DNA of 64,000 nt, from positions 186,001-250,000 of the forward strand of contig JBEIHF010000001.1 of NCBI GenBank assembly GCA_040381535.1, in the 5' to 3' direction. The position numbers were made by a program, and so were the translations under genes. The stretch is from Micavibrio_A sp040381535 (lineage in GTDB: Bacteria; Pseudomonadota; Alphaproteobacteria; Micavibrionales; Micavibrionaceae). Positions 44,230 to 52,451 of this stretch are shown here, one piece after another. Numbering within the stretch: position 1 is the first letter of the stretch; every line of letters begins with the position of its first letter. Below the pieces are notes generated by a model, which was not told where the DNA came from, made no database searches, and saw only the letters and a list, made by a program, of their open reading frames with translations.

Positions 44230-44731
44230 GAATGGCGTCTTCCATCTGTGTGCCGGTTTTGTCCGCCACAGTGGAATCCACCCATTTGCCGCCTTTGGTC
44301 ACCTGACGGAAGACTTTTACCTTCACGCCGTCCGAACGCAGTTGTTTGTCCAGAATGAAAATATTGACCTTGAAACGCTCGTCGGGTTTTTCCTCTGCGA
44401 TGTACCAATCCGTAATAATGACGCCGCCGAACGGGTCTGCAGAAGCCAGAGGCATAAAGGAGACAGTATCGAGCGAGGCGCGCCATAGATAAGAGTTCAC
44501 GCCGATCCCGTTGGAGCCGTCGTTCTTTTCTTCCTTGCCGCCCAGAACCGTAAGTCCGTCCTTACCGAAGATGCTTTCACGCTTACCGTAGATGTCACCG
44601 CCCGCGCCCGTGGTTGTGCGGTCATGGCCGGAGGGGTATTTGGCTTCGCCTCGATAGGAATCACATGCATTTACGGAAAATAAAGCCGCGACGGCAAGAA
44701 AAACGAAAACGAGAAAACGGGCGTGCGTCAT
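44183..44731 (-). CDS. DUF3576 lipoprotein
   Basis: 182 residues from the ATG at 44731, which has AAGGAG nine bases upstream; the frame continues further but without protein-like sequence. The signal peptide ends SVNAC, so it is probably lipidated. YGKRESIFGKDGLTVLGG and VNSYLWRASLDTVSFMPLASADPFGGVIITDWY are the DUF3576 core. The function is unknown; it is found near leuS in many alphaproteobacteria, as here, but separated from it by the three-gene cassette. The C-terminal 47 bases overlap the RimK-like gene in the opposite direction. Confidence 0.88.
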   Translation of the reverse strand: MTHARFLVFVFLAVAALFSVNACDSYRGEAKYPSGHDRTTTGAGGDIYGKRESIFGKDGLTVLGGKEEKNDGSNGIGVNSYLWRASLDTVSFMPLASADPFGGVIITDWYIAEEKPDERFKVNIFILDKQLRSDGVKVKVFRQVTKGGKWVDSTVADKTGTQMEDAILTRARQLRVADMGEE

Positions 44732-44794
44732 GTGAAAGACACTCCTTAACGGGCTATGCGTGCTATTAACGTTTGGATTGATTACCATGGGCAA

Positions 44795-45111
44795 GGGTTG
44801 CGCTCAAGGCCCCGCCCCGCATTCCGGCTTATCTATACGCAGCACCAAGGAATCCAAAGGGAGTCCAAGCTTTTTCATGGATTAGTCCCCCCTTACAAAT
44901 AATGACATAATCAAGTTAAAACAGCCGATTATCACTGTTGCGCAAATGCCACAGGATTGTACCAATTTCTATCAGGGGGGTGTCCGTTCGTTGACCCACT
45001 GCCCCGTTTCAGACTAAATGATGACATCACTCGGAGGGTTCCGGGTGGTTTTCTTATATCGGTCGGTTCCGACCACTCTAAGAAATCTTTTTAATATTTG
45101 GAGGAATGAAA
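44795..45111 (+). promoter_or_regulatory. Porin promoter and leader region
   Basis: No gene is seen. At 45060-45073 a six-base inverted repeat GGTCGG-TT-CCGACC lies 38 bases before the porin start, where it could be an operator or an mRNA hairpin. GGAGGA (45101-45105 region) is a strong ribosome site. No reliable -35/-10 pair can be picked. Confidence 0.4.
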
Positions 45112-46197
45112 ATGAAAAAATTTCTGCTGAGCACTGCCCTCGTAGGCGTTGCGTTCGCTGCTGCTCCGGCAATGGCGCAAGTTGACGTAACGGTTGGCGG
45201 TCACACGAAAAACTACATCGGCTGGCTCGACCAGGATGAAGATGTTGGCACGGAAGAACGCAATTTTGACATGCTGCGTGAATCCGAACTGCACTTCAAT
45301 GCTGAAGGCACGGCTGACAATGGTCTGACATACGGCTTCCATGTTGAATCCGAAGTTGATGGCGGTGATGGTTTTGCTGTTGAAGAATCCTACCTTTACT
45401 TGGCTTCTTCCTTGGGTCGTTTGAACCTCGGTTCTGAAGACGGCGCTGCTTACCTCTTGCAAGTAGCTGCTCCTTCCGCTGATGCAAACATCGATGGTCT
45501 GCGTCAATACATCCAACCTGTTAATTACGACATCATCGCTGGTGGCGCATTTGCTGCTCTTATTGGTGCCGATGGCATCGATTACGACAACGATGCAACG
45601 GGTCAATCTGAGAAAATCACGTACCTGTCTCCTAACTGGTCTGGCTTCCAATTCGGATTGTCCTACACTTCGGATGTCGACGGTTCCGACCGCGGTGCTC
45701 TGACGGGCTTCGATGCAGATGATGAAGTTGACACATTGGGCTCTGGCTATGACGCCGGTCTTCGTTACGAAGGCACGTTCAACAATGTTGGCTTCGCACT
45801 CGGCGCAGGTTATACGACGATAGACGTTGAAGAAGAAAACGGAAACGACGACGATCTAACAGAATGGAACGTCGGTGCTGACTTCGACATCGGCGCGTTC
45901 GGCGTAGGCGCAGCTTACACTGAAGCTGAAGGCGGCGTTGATGCAGACGGCGATGAATCTGACACGATCGTTCTCGGCGCAGACTACACGACTGGTCCTT
46001 TCCAGTTTGGTTTGTCTTACCTGAACAACGACATCGACGACACGGTGGAAACTGATCGCTTCACGGGCGGCGTTATCTACACGGTAACGCAAGGCTTGAC
46101 GCTGCGCGGTTCCGTAAGCCATATCGAACATGACATTGACGGCGGCGACGATGCTGATGCAACGTCCGTCCTCGGCGGCGTACAGTTCAACTTCTAA
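45112..46197 (+). CDS. Gram-negative porin, very acidic
   Basis: 361 residues. The ATG at 45112 is used because the GGAGGA ribosome site touches the ATG at 45106 but is six bases from this one. The signal peptide ends PAMAQ. The mature part is a beta-barrel pattern of alternating residues ending with a C-terminal Phe (VQFNF), the outer-membrane insertion signal. It is unusually rich in Asp and Glu (for example EDVGTEERNFD, DGGDGF, DDTVETD), giving a strongly negative surface or pore. It is a single gene with a strong terminator and probably highly expressed. Confidence 0.92.
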   Translation: MKKFLLSTALVGVAFAAAPAMAQVDVTVGGHTKNYIGWLDQDEDVGTEERNFDMLRESELHFNAEGTADNGLTYGFHVESEVDGGDGFAVEESYLYLASSLGRLNLGSEDGAAYLLQVAAPSADANIDGLRQYIQPVNYDIIAGGAFAALIGADGIDYDNDATGQSEKITYLSPNWSGFQFGLSYTSDVDGSDRGALTGFDADDEVDTLGSGYDAGLRYEGTFNNVGFALGAGYTTIDVEEENGNDDDLTEWNVGADFDIGAFGVGAAYTEAEGGVDADGDESDTIVLGADYTTGPFQFGLSYLNNDIDDTVETDRFTGGVIYTVTQGLTLRGSVSHIEHDIDGGDDADATSVLGGVQFNF

Positions 46198-46217
46198 TCG
46201 AAGCTGACAAGCAATTT

Positions 46218-46244
46218 GAAAGGGCGCCCATGTGGCGCCCTTTC
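46218..46244 (+). terminator. Intrinsic terminator of the porin gene
   Basis: GAAAGGGCGCC (46218-46228) pairs with GGCGCCCTTTC (46234-46244), loop five bases, followed by a T-rich TATAT. It lies 20 bases after the porin stop. The following gene starts at 46266. Confidence 0.88.
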
Positions 46245-46265
46245 TATATGTGGAAAGATAACTCC

Positions 46266-46922
46266 ATGACCATCGCAGAGAATTTTGAAGATATTTTCCG
46301 CCGTATGAAAAAGGCGGAGCGCAGCGCAGGGCGCAATGAAGGAGATACAAAGCTAGTCGCCGTCACCAAAACCGTATCGAACGAAATTTTGGAACAAGCA
46401 CTCGCCATCGGTCACCGCGTCTTTGGCGAGAACCGCGTGCAAGAGGCAATATCGCATTGGTCCGATCTGAAAACCAAACATCCCGATATCAAAATTCATC
46501 TCATAGGCCCGCTACAAACCAACAAGGCGCGCGACGCCGTTGCTCTGTTCGATGTGATCGAAACGCTGGACCGTGAAAAGCTAGTCGATGCGCTGGCCAT
46601 AGAGATGAAAAAGCAGGGCAGAAACATTCCATGCTTCGTGCAGGTTAACACCGGAGATGAAGAACAAAAGGCCGGCATAGCACCGCGAAAATTAAAAGAT
46701 TTTCTGGCCTATTGTAAAAAGGCAGGCCTCACCGTTACGGGATTAATGTGCATTCCGCCCGTGGATGAAGCAGCGGGATTGCATTTCGCTTATCTGAAAG
46801 ATCTCGCGCGCAAGCATGATTTGATCGAGCTCAGCATGGGCATGTCTTCTGATTTTGAAAAAGCGATCACGGCGGGCGCTACATATGTGCGTCTCGGCAC
46901 GGCATTGTTCGGCGCCAGATAA
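46266..46922 (+). CDS. YggS/PLPBP-family PLP-binding protein
   Basis: 218 residues from the ATG at 46266; the longer frame begins inside the porin terminator. PLP lysine in LVAVTKTVSNE, then RVFGENRVQEA and HLIGPLQTNKAR, the usual YggS blocks, and LSMGMSSDFEKAI near the end. It is a (beta-alpha)8 barrel without known catalysis that maintains vitamin B6 and amino-acid balance. It usually lies near cell-division genes; here it is between the porin and an unknown gene. Confidence 0.95.
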   Translation: MTIAENFEDIFRRMKKAERSAGRNEGDTKLVAVTKTVSNEILEQALAIGHRVFGENRVQEAISHWSDLKTKHPDIKIHLIGPLQTNKARDAVALFDVIETLDREKLVDALAIEMKKQGRNIPCFVQVNTGDEEQKAGIAPRKLKDFLAYCKKAGLTVTGLMCIPPVDEAAGLHFAYLKDLARKHDLIELSMGMSSDFEKAITAGATYVRLGTALFGAR

Positions 46923-46933
46923 AAATAGCGAGA

Positions 46934-47623
46934 TTATGCGTTCCAAATTTGTGTGGAAATATTTCTAGCGGCAAAATTCTTATGGGCCGATGCCGTTTCA
47001 TACGCGGCCAATTGTTCGGAAGAGGGGGCCGATGCAGGCTTTGCTTGCGCATAAACCAGATCAGGTTTCTTGCCGCCATCGGGCGTGATATCAAAACCAG
47101 CAAGCGCGAATGCATTCTCCGCCAGATCTTTTCCCGTAGTGCTTTTGGCAACCGCGTTCACGACGCCGCTTACCGCGCCGATGGGTCCGCCGAAAATTGC
47201 ACCGCCGATAATATTGCTCATGGGTTTGATAACATCGCCCGTCAATTTTCTGTAGATCATGCCAACGACCGGAAGGTGCTGCAGCGGGTTGATCATGTCG
47301 ATCACATCACCGAAGGAAAATTCATCTTCGCTTTCGGGATAGGCGATGTCGGGTTTTACGTTGCTTTCGCCCGTGTTCACATTCTGCGCGGCGGGCGCAT
47401 AGGTGTTGGCGTGGGCGGCCAAGGCCGTTTCATGCACCATCGAACCAAAGGTCGGCATCGGGCCAGCCGTGCGATCGTTCAAATCAAAACGCATGGTCGC
47501 GCGCTTCATCGAACCTTGCCAGGACTGGTACAAGGGGTCGGGCCGGGCGACGGGCGCGGAGAATACGGTTGTGGTAGCGGACGGATCAATCATCGAAAGG
47601 AAATATTGCAAGCGCCGTGCCAC
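46934..47623 (-). CDS. Hypothetical protein with central Gly/Ala hydrophobic patch
   Basis: 229 residues from a GTG at 47623; an in-frame ATG at 47593 would remove ten residues and is also possible. Not recognised. The N-terminal half is polar and looks disordered (about 20-110); a hydrophobic Gly-rich stretch follows (NIIGGAIFGGPIGAVSGVV), which may insert in a membrane; the C-terminus is Ala/Ser-rich. No signal peptide. It is divergent from the winged-helix regulator, whose ATG is 84 bases away. It may be regulated by it. Confidence 0.6.
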   Translation of the reverse strand: MARRLQYFLSMIDPSATTTVFSAPVARPDPLYQSWQGSMKRATMRFDLNDRTAGPMPTFGSMVHETALAAHANTYAPAAQNVNTGESNVKPDIAYPESEDEFSFGDVIDMINPLQHLPVVGMIYRKLTGDVIKPMSNIIGGAIFGGPIGAVSGVVNAVAKSTTGKDLAENAFALAGFDITPDGGKKPDLVYAQAKPASAPSSEQLAAYETASAHKNFAARNISTQIWNA

Positions 47624-47706
47624 CCCAAGTCCATAATAGATATTGTTAAATCAATAGGTTAGTTGTTATAGTTCGAAGGCGTTAAAGCCCATGCGGAAAG
47701 GAATCC

Positions 47707-48300
47707 ATGGCCAAAGCCCCGTCCATAGAAATTTTTGCCTCTACGCCGGCCACCCACGCCTATTTGGCCGATCTAGCCACCCGCGCGGGGCTTTCGGTGA
47801 CAAAAAACGGCGATGCCGCCATCCTGCTGGCCGAGGGCTCGGCCCCCAAAGGTGCGAAAATGGGCAAGATATTTGTACTAGGCCAAGGGGAGTATTCCGG
47901 CGAAAACAGCGCCGGCGTACGTTACCTCCCGACCCCCTTAAAAGCCTCGGTGCTGATCGCGATATTACAAAACGCTCATAGGTTAGAAAACGCCACAGGC
48001 GGCATTTTGAAAATTGGAAACCACACGCTTGATAGGCGTGAAAGCCTGTGGAGCAGCGCGGGAAAACTCTCCGTAAGATTGACGGAAAAGGAAGTTGCCA
48101 TTTTGTCGTATCTTACAGGGCTCAAGGGCTCCACCATCTCGCGCGAGGATTTATTGTCCTGTGTATGGGATTATGCAGAGGGTGTGGAAACCCACACGCT
48201 GGAAACACATATTTATCGCCTGCGCCAGAAAATCGAAGAGGATCCTTCAAGCCCCAAAATAATTCTGACGATGGATGACGGTTACAGTCTGGGGGAGTGA
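47707..48300 (+). CDS. Winged-helix protein with degenerate receiver-like domain
   Basis: 197 residues; ribosome site AAAGGA before the ATG. The C-terminal third (about 110-195) is an OmpR/PhoB-type winged helix: RLTEKEVAILSYLTGLKGST, then VETHTLETHIYRLRQKIEED and LTMDDGYSL. The N-terminal 95 residues have the size and some hydrophobic pattern of a receiver domain but lack the phosphoacceptor Asp motif, so phosphorylation is unlikely. It would bind DNA constitutively or sense another signal. No histidine kinase is next to it. Confidence 0.85.
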   Translation: MAKAPSIEIFASTPATHAYLADLATRAGLSVTKNGDAAILLAEGSAPKGAKMGKIFVLGQGEYSGENSAGVRYLPTPLKASVLIAILQNAHRLENATGGILKIGNHTLDRRESLWSSAGKLSVRLTEKEVAILSYLTGLKGSTISREDLLSCVWDYAEGVETHTLETHIYRLRQKIEEDPSSPKIILTMDDGYSLGE

Positions 48301-48301
48301 G

Positions 48302-48871
48302 TTACCCCTTTGATTTTTCCAAACGTACGGCTTGTACGAGCGCTTCGAGAAACGTATCGGCTTTCTCGATAATCAAAACCTGCAATCCTTTGCGCGACAA
48401 TTGTTCCAACTCCGCTATCAACACGTGGATAGTGCGCAATTCATCGGACCGAAGAAGATCGGCAAGATCGACAGGTTCTTCTTTTGGAGCTTCTTGCGGG
48501 GGCAAAGACGCGTCGGTGTGGCTATAGACGGCCATGGTCGCGTAGGCCTTTACGGCGCGGGCCGCCATCGGCGAAGCGGGGGTTCGCTCTTTGGGGTTAA
48601 GACCCGCATACACGGAATTGGGATCAACCAAATTGTTTTCTTCAGGGGTAGGCTCACCGCGCGTTTTCAAAAACTGCAAAAGAAACGTGCGCAGCGCTTC
48701 GACACTAACTTGCGTGGAATCTTCCCACATCGGTGTCGTATCTTCTTTTTCTTCGAATTCCTGCTTCTTGCCCTGATCGTTTTTATCTTCGCGCTTGATT
48801 TCAAAACGCGTGTCAGCATGCTCCGCTTGACGCAGATGTGTTTTGAACAAAGGTCCAAGTTGCGAAAACAT
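48302..48871 (-). CDS. Hypothetical protein, charged
   Basis: 189 residues, not recognised. Highly charged N-terminal part (KREDKNDQGKKQEFEEKED), Pro/Glu/Ala-rich middle, and a helical C-terminal part (VDLADLLRSDELRTIHVLIAELEQ). No signal peptide or membrane helix. It is convergent with the winged-helix gene, stops adjoining. It may be a cytoplasmic scaffold or regulatory protein; no evidence is decisive. Confidence 0.6.
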   Translation of the reverse strand: MFSQLGPLFKTHLRQAEHADTRFEIKREDKNDQGKKQEFEEKEDTTPMWEDSTQVSVEALRTFLLQFLKTRGEPTPEENNLVDPNSVYAGLNPKERTPASPMAARAVKAYATMAVYSHTDASLPPQEAPKEEPVDLADLLRSDELRTIHVLIAELEQLSRKGLQVLIIEKADTFLEALVQAVRLEKSKG

Positions 48872-48998
48872 GAAACAAACAATCCTTATCAGGCCTCATG
48901 GCCATAGGATTATTATACCACAGCGTAATATTATTGCCGAATATTCTATAGGGGGTGGGCCTCAAAACTGAGCCAAAACAGGCTAGTTTTTCTATTTT

Positions 48999-49760
48999 TT
49001 AAGGGGTTTGCACCGGTAGGGCCGTGCCTTCGGTCGGCGCTTTATAGAGATCTTGCAGGTCTTCCGTGACGGGGGATACATACCAATCCGCGCCGTAATT
49101 CCAAAATGTTTCCATGCCTTTTTTGGTACCCACCGACATGGTCGCGATGTCGCAGATCAAAGCCCAGCGCTCGACGCCGTCGATTTTATATGGCTGGTCG
49201 GTGTGCGCTTTCACAGGCTTTAACGTCAGAAACAATTTCGCGGGGCCGCCCATGCCAAATTCCTTCGTCATGTTTTCAAACTGCTCTTTTTGCAAAGGCT
49301 GGATCATTAGGTCATCGATTTTTTGCGGGACGATCGCAAAGCGGTAATCTTGATATTTATAACCAAAATGCGTCAGCTCCGTTTCAGGAAGTATGATGTA
49401 CATCCAGTATTTTTCCTTGCCGTCTTTCTTATCGACGACTTGTTTCAATTCGACATGCACATCGCCGCTGATACCGATCACATCTTCTTCAGGATTGAAA
49501 TCACGCCATAGCGTCGTTAAGCGCTGCTTTTCTTTCTCGAGATAATCGCCGGCGCGGACGGGCGGCATGCGTTTATAATCCTTGCCGGCCTTGGCCAATA
49601 TTTCGAAATCCGGCGTAGAATCTCCCGTTTTGAAAAACGCAATGGCGATTTCCTCAGCCGTGGAAACACGGTCGTCAACGACGGCATGGGCAAGAGGAGC
49701 GTATAAAAGCGCCATGGCAAGAAGGATCGGAAAAAAGGCGCGGCGGATAAAAGAAAGCAT
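48999..49760 (-). CDS. Exported hypothetical protein
   Basis: 253 residues with a clear signal peptide (ending PLAHA), so periplasmic or exported. The mature part is mixed alpha/beta with conserved-looking Trp and Tyr residues (KEKYWMYIILPETELTHFGYKYQDYRFAIV). I cannot assign a family. It lies alone, divergent from the Smr gene. Confidence 0.75.
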   Translation of the reverse strand: MLSFIRRAFFPILLAMALLYAPLAHAVVDDRVSTAEEIAIAFFKTGDSTPDFEILAKAGKDYKRMPPVRAGDYLEKEKQRLTTLWRDFNPEEDVIGISGDVHVELKQVVDKKDGKEKYWMYIILPETELTHFGYKYQDYRFAIVPQKIDDLMIQPLQKEQFENMTKEFGMGGPAKLFLTLKPVKAHTDQPYKIDGVERWALICDIATMSVGTKKGMETFWNYGADWYVSPVTEDLQDLYKAPTEGTALPVQTP

Positions 49761-49826
49761 CTATTCTAGGTCCATAGGTTTCGTCTAATATTATGCCTGA
49801 AACAAAGCGAAAAGAAAAAGTCTAAA

Positions 49827-50363
49827 ATGGCACGCAAATCGGGTAGGGATGACGGGGACGAGGACGACGCAGTTCTGTGGGAAGAGTTCACCCGCGATAT
49901 AAAGCCCATGGGCAAAAAGCCGGGAGCCACCAAATCAGCCGTTCCGCCCGAAAAACAGCCAACCCCCCGCACTGCAAAAAGACAAGACGCACCTATCGTA
50001 CGCGCGCCAGCGAAAACCGTTCTCCCAAAACAGCCCACACAGTTGGACAAAAGTACGCAAAGCAAGCTGCAAAAAGGTAAAATTCCCCTAGAAGGGCGGC
50101 TTGATTTGCACGGTTATACACAAACGCAAGCGCAAGACGCATTGGAGGCTTTCGTTATGCGCGCGGCGAATGCCGGGAAAAGATGTCTGCTCGTCATCAC
50201 TGGCAAAGGTCTTACCAAAAACGGGGAAGGAGTGCTGCGTCAAAGGCTACCACAATGGATTGCGCTCTCGCCGCTCAGCGGCGTCGTGTTGAAAGCCGTG
50301 CCAGCGGCGCCCAAAGACGGGGGTTCAGGAGCATTTTACCTCTATCTACGCCGCACCCGTTAA
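49827..50363 (+). CDS. Smr-domain protein
   Basis: 178 residues. The N-terminal 95 are basic and Pro/Ala-rich, probably disordered. The C-terminal Smr domain begins at GRLDLHGYTQTQAQDALEAF and contains LLVITGKG, then the typical LHPAxxxxGG-like AAPKDGGSGAFYLYLRR. Such DUF2027/Smr proteins in alphaproteobacteria are putative endonucleases. Gene order near origin regions often includes one. The biological substrate is unknown. Confidence 0.9.
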   Translation: MARKSGRDDGDEDDAVLWEEFTRDIKPMGKKPGATKSAVPPEKQPTPRTAKRQDAPIVRAPAKTVLPKQPTQLDKSTQSKLQKGKIPLEGRLDLHGYTQTQAQDALEAFVMRAANAGKRCLLVITGKGLTKNGEGVLRQRLPQWIALSPLSGVVLKAVPAAPKDGGSGAFYLYLRRTR

Positions 50364-50407
50364 GAGGCGGTTAAGCCTGCTCTGGTAGCTTTTTTTAAGG
50401 GGATATC

Positions 50408-50752
50408 ATGGTTATACCAGAATTCAAACCAGGCGATACCGTCGCGTTTTACGTGGATTATAACGACGATCCTAACGCGGCTGCATTATCCGAAGGCGGC
50501 TTTGGGACGCTGGGCGGCTTTGACGGCGATTACGCGCTGATCATGGTCCCAGCCGACGACGATGATTCCAAAGGCCTTGCTTTCACTTTCAACTATGGTG
50601 GTGAATCATTCGAACGCAAATCAAAGCTAATCCGCGTGCGAAAAGACAAAGTTACCGACGTAGCTTTCAATGTACCCCCGCCGTCAGAGCAAGAAAAAGA
50701 CCTGGTAAGACAGCTTCAGGAGCTGCATGGATTAAGACCCACTATCTTCTGA
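50408..50752 (+). CDS. Hypothetical protein
   Basis: 114 residues, preceded by the good ribosome site AAGGGG. Not recognised. KPGDTVAFYVDYNDD and the Gly/Asp-rich FGTLGGFDGDYALIMVPADDDDS suggest a small beta-barrel-like domain, with an acidic loop DDDDS that might bind a cation. It is followed by a helical tail. It ends one base before the end of convergent mnmE. Confidence 0.65.
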   Translation: MVIPEFKPGDTVAFYVDYNDDPNAAALSEGGFGTLGGFDGDYALIMVPADDDDSKGLAFTFNYGGESFERKSKLIRVRKDKVTDVAFNVPPPSEQEKDLVRQLQELHGLRPTIF

Positions 50753-50753
50753 T

Positions 50754-52091
50754 TTATTTTCCGATACAAAAATCGCGGAAGATGACATCGAGCACATCTT
50801 CGACGTCGACACGTCCTGTGATGCGGCCCAATCCGCGCGCGGCCAAGCGGATTTCTTCCGCCATCAATTCGGGAAGGTTTGCGGTCAGCGAATGTTCCAG
50901 TCTTTGCAGGGTCTCTTCAAGCGCATCGCGATGACGGCTACGTGTCAAAGACGGTGTTTCACGTGAATCACTGAAGGCTTTTAAAATTTTTTCGGACAAC
51001 GCGGCGATCAATTTATCGATACCTTCGTTCGTCGTCGAAGAAATCGCAATACCTTCTTTGCCAACAAATTTTGGATCATCCTTCTTCGTGAAAACTAAAA
51101 TCGAATTATCATCTTTCAGGGAAAGCGTGTTTTTGTTGGATATTTCTTCCGTTCCATCGAAAAGCAGAAGCTTGATATCGGCATCTCGCGCGCGTTTCAA
51201 CGCCCGCTTTATACCTTCGGATTCCACGGAACCGTGACCCCCATCATCTTTCAATTCTTCGGCGCGCAGGCCCGCCGTATCGGCGAGAATAACCGGATAG
51301 CCGCCCAAGTTCAGATGCACCTCTATCACATCGCGTGTCGTGCCCGCCATGGGGGAGACAATCGCAACGTCGCGTTTGGCGAGAGCGTTAAGAAGCGATG
51401 ATTTTCCCGCATTGGGCGCGCCGAGAATGGTGATCTGGATACCATCGCGCAGACGCTCCCCGCGATGCCCGTCGTTCAAATGCGCGGATATTTCGTCCAT
51501 CAATTTTTGAAGCGCGGGGATTTGGGTTTTTATCTGAGAATCCGGAACGTCTTCATCGGGGAAATCGATCACCGCCTCGATATAGGCCATGATTTTTACA
51601 AGCTCCGTGCGCCAGCCTTCATAAAGCCGTGCCAGCGCGCCGTCCATCTGGCTGAGCGCCTGTTCGCGCTGAGCTTGCGTTTGTGCATCGATCAGATCCG
51701 CGATCGCTTCCGCGGCGGTCAAATCCATCTTGTCGTTTTCAAAGGCGCGCTTGGTAAATTCACCGCCCGTTGCCATGCGGTGCCCATCGAACGTAGAAAG
51801 CGTTTCAAACAAGGCTTCCAAAACCGCCTGTGATCCATGGACATGATATTCCACGACGTCTTCGCCCGTGAAAGAATACGGGCCTTTGAAAGTAAGCACC
51901 AGCGCGCGGTCTATCACCGCGCCGTTCTTGTCGTTGAGCGGAAACACATTCGCCACGCGCGGGGCAGATGTATGCGTGCCCGTGATTTTTTGTAAGGAAT
52001 GAAAAGCGCCAGCGCCCGAAACCCGCACGATGGAAACGCCCGCCTTGCCGGCGGCGGAGCTCAGCGCGTAAATCGTATCCGCCGCGCTCAT
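50754..52091 (-). CDS. mnmE: tRNA modification GTPase MnmE (TrmE)
   Basis: 445 residues. N-terminal folate-binding domain; the G domain has G1 GAPNAGKSSL, G3 DTAG in ILADTAGLRA, and FTKKDD for the G4 region; the C-terminal motif DFCIGK holds the conserved Cys. It partners MnmG in wobble uridine modification. It contains a parS-like palindrome at 50955-50970. It lies 16.7 kb from mnmG, which is unusual for alphaproteobacteria, where the two often adjoin. Confidence 0.97.
   Translation of the reverse strand: MSAADTIYALSSAAGKAGVSIVRVSGAGAFHSLQKITGTHTSAPRVANVFPLNDKNGAVIDRALVLTFKGPYSFTGEDVVEYHVHGSQAVLEALFETLSTFDGHRMATGGEFTKRAFENDKMDLTAAEAIADLIDAQTQAQREQALSQMDGALARLYEGWRTELVKIMAYIEAVIDFPDEDVPDSQIKTQIPALQKLMDEISAHLNDGHRGERLRDGIQITILGAPNAGKSSLLNALAKRDVAIVSPMAGTTRDVIEVHLNLGGYPVILADTAGLRAEELKDDGGHGSVESEGIKRALKRARDADIKLLLFDGTEEISNKNTLSLKDDNSILVFTKKDDPKFVGKEGIAISSTTNEGIDKLIAALSEKILKAFSDSRETPSLTRSRHRDALEETLQRLEHSLTANLPELMAEEIRLAARGLGRITGRVDVEDVLDVIFRDFCIGK
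50955..50970. promoter_or_regulatory. parS-like site 5 (inside mnmE)
   Basis: TGTTTCACGTGAATCA matches the parS consensus at 15 of 16 positions. It is 10.1 kb from the proposed oriC and 18 kb from the next parS-like site. Confidence 0.75.
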
Positions 52092-52097
52092 ATAAAA

Positions 52098-52367
52098 TTA
52101 CGCTTGTTTCTTTTTAGGCTTGGAGTCTTCGCCTGGCATATTCACGCCCATTTGTCCCCAGAACATTTTTTGCATTTCGCCCCAGCCGTTCATGGTCATC
52201 GGCATCCATGTTTTGACAAGTGTTTCAGGGTCAAGAGCGCGCAGGTTTTCGGCCATACGTTCCTCAAGTTCCTTCATCATGCGTTCTTGCATCGGCGCGA
52301 TGTCGGGAAGGCCCAAAAAACGGCGCGCCTCTTCCGGGGTGCATTCGATATCGAAATTGACTTTCAT
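52098..52367 (-). CDS. DUF6489 protein
   Basis: 89 residues. The start MKVNFDIECTPEEARRFLG, then ENLRALDPETLVKTWMP and EMQKMFWGQM, matches the DUF6489 family, small proteins of unknown function found in alphaproteobacteria, commonly near mnmE. It is in the same direction, six bases upstream of mnmE, and probably co-transcribed. Confidence 0.82.
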   Translation of the reverse strand: MKVNFDIECTPEEARRFLGLPDIAPMQERMMKELEERMAENLRALDPETLVKTWMPMTMNGWGEMQKMFWGQMGVNMPGEDSKPKKKQA

Positions 52368-52451
52368 GGCCCTAAATCCTTAGCGATGATACGAGTGATT
52401 ATATACGTCCTCTATATAGACGAACGCACCGCGTATTGGTAGGGTTTTTCC

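Noticed and set aside
45091..45651. Minus-strand open frame of 186 codons
   Set aside because: It is the shadow of the porin gene, which has a signal peptide, ribosome site and terminator.
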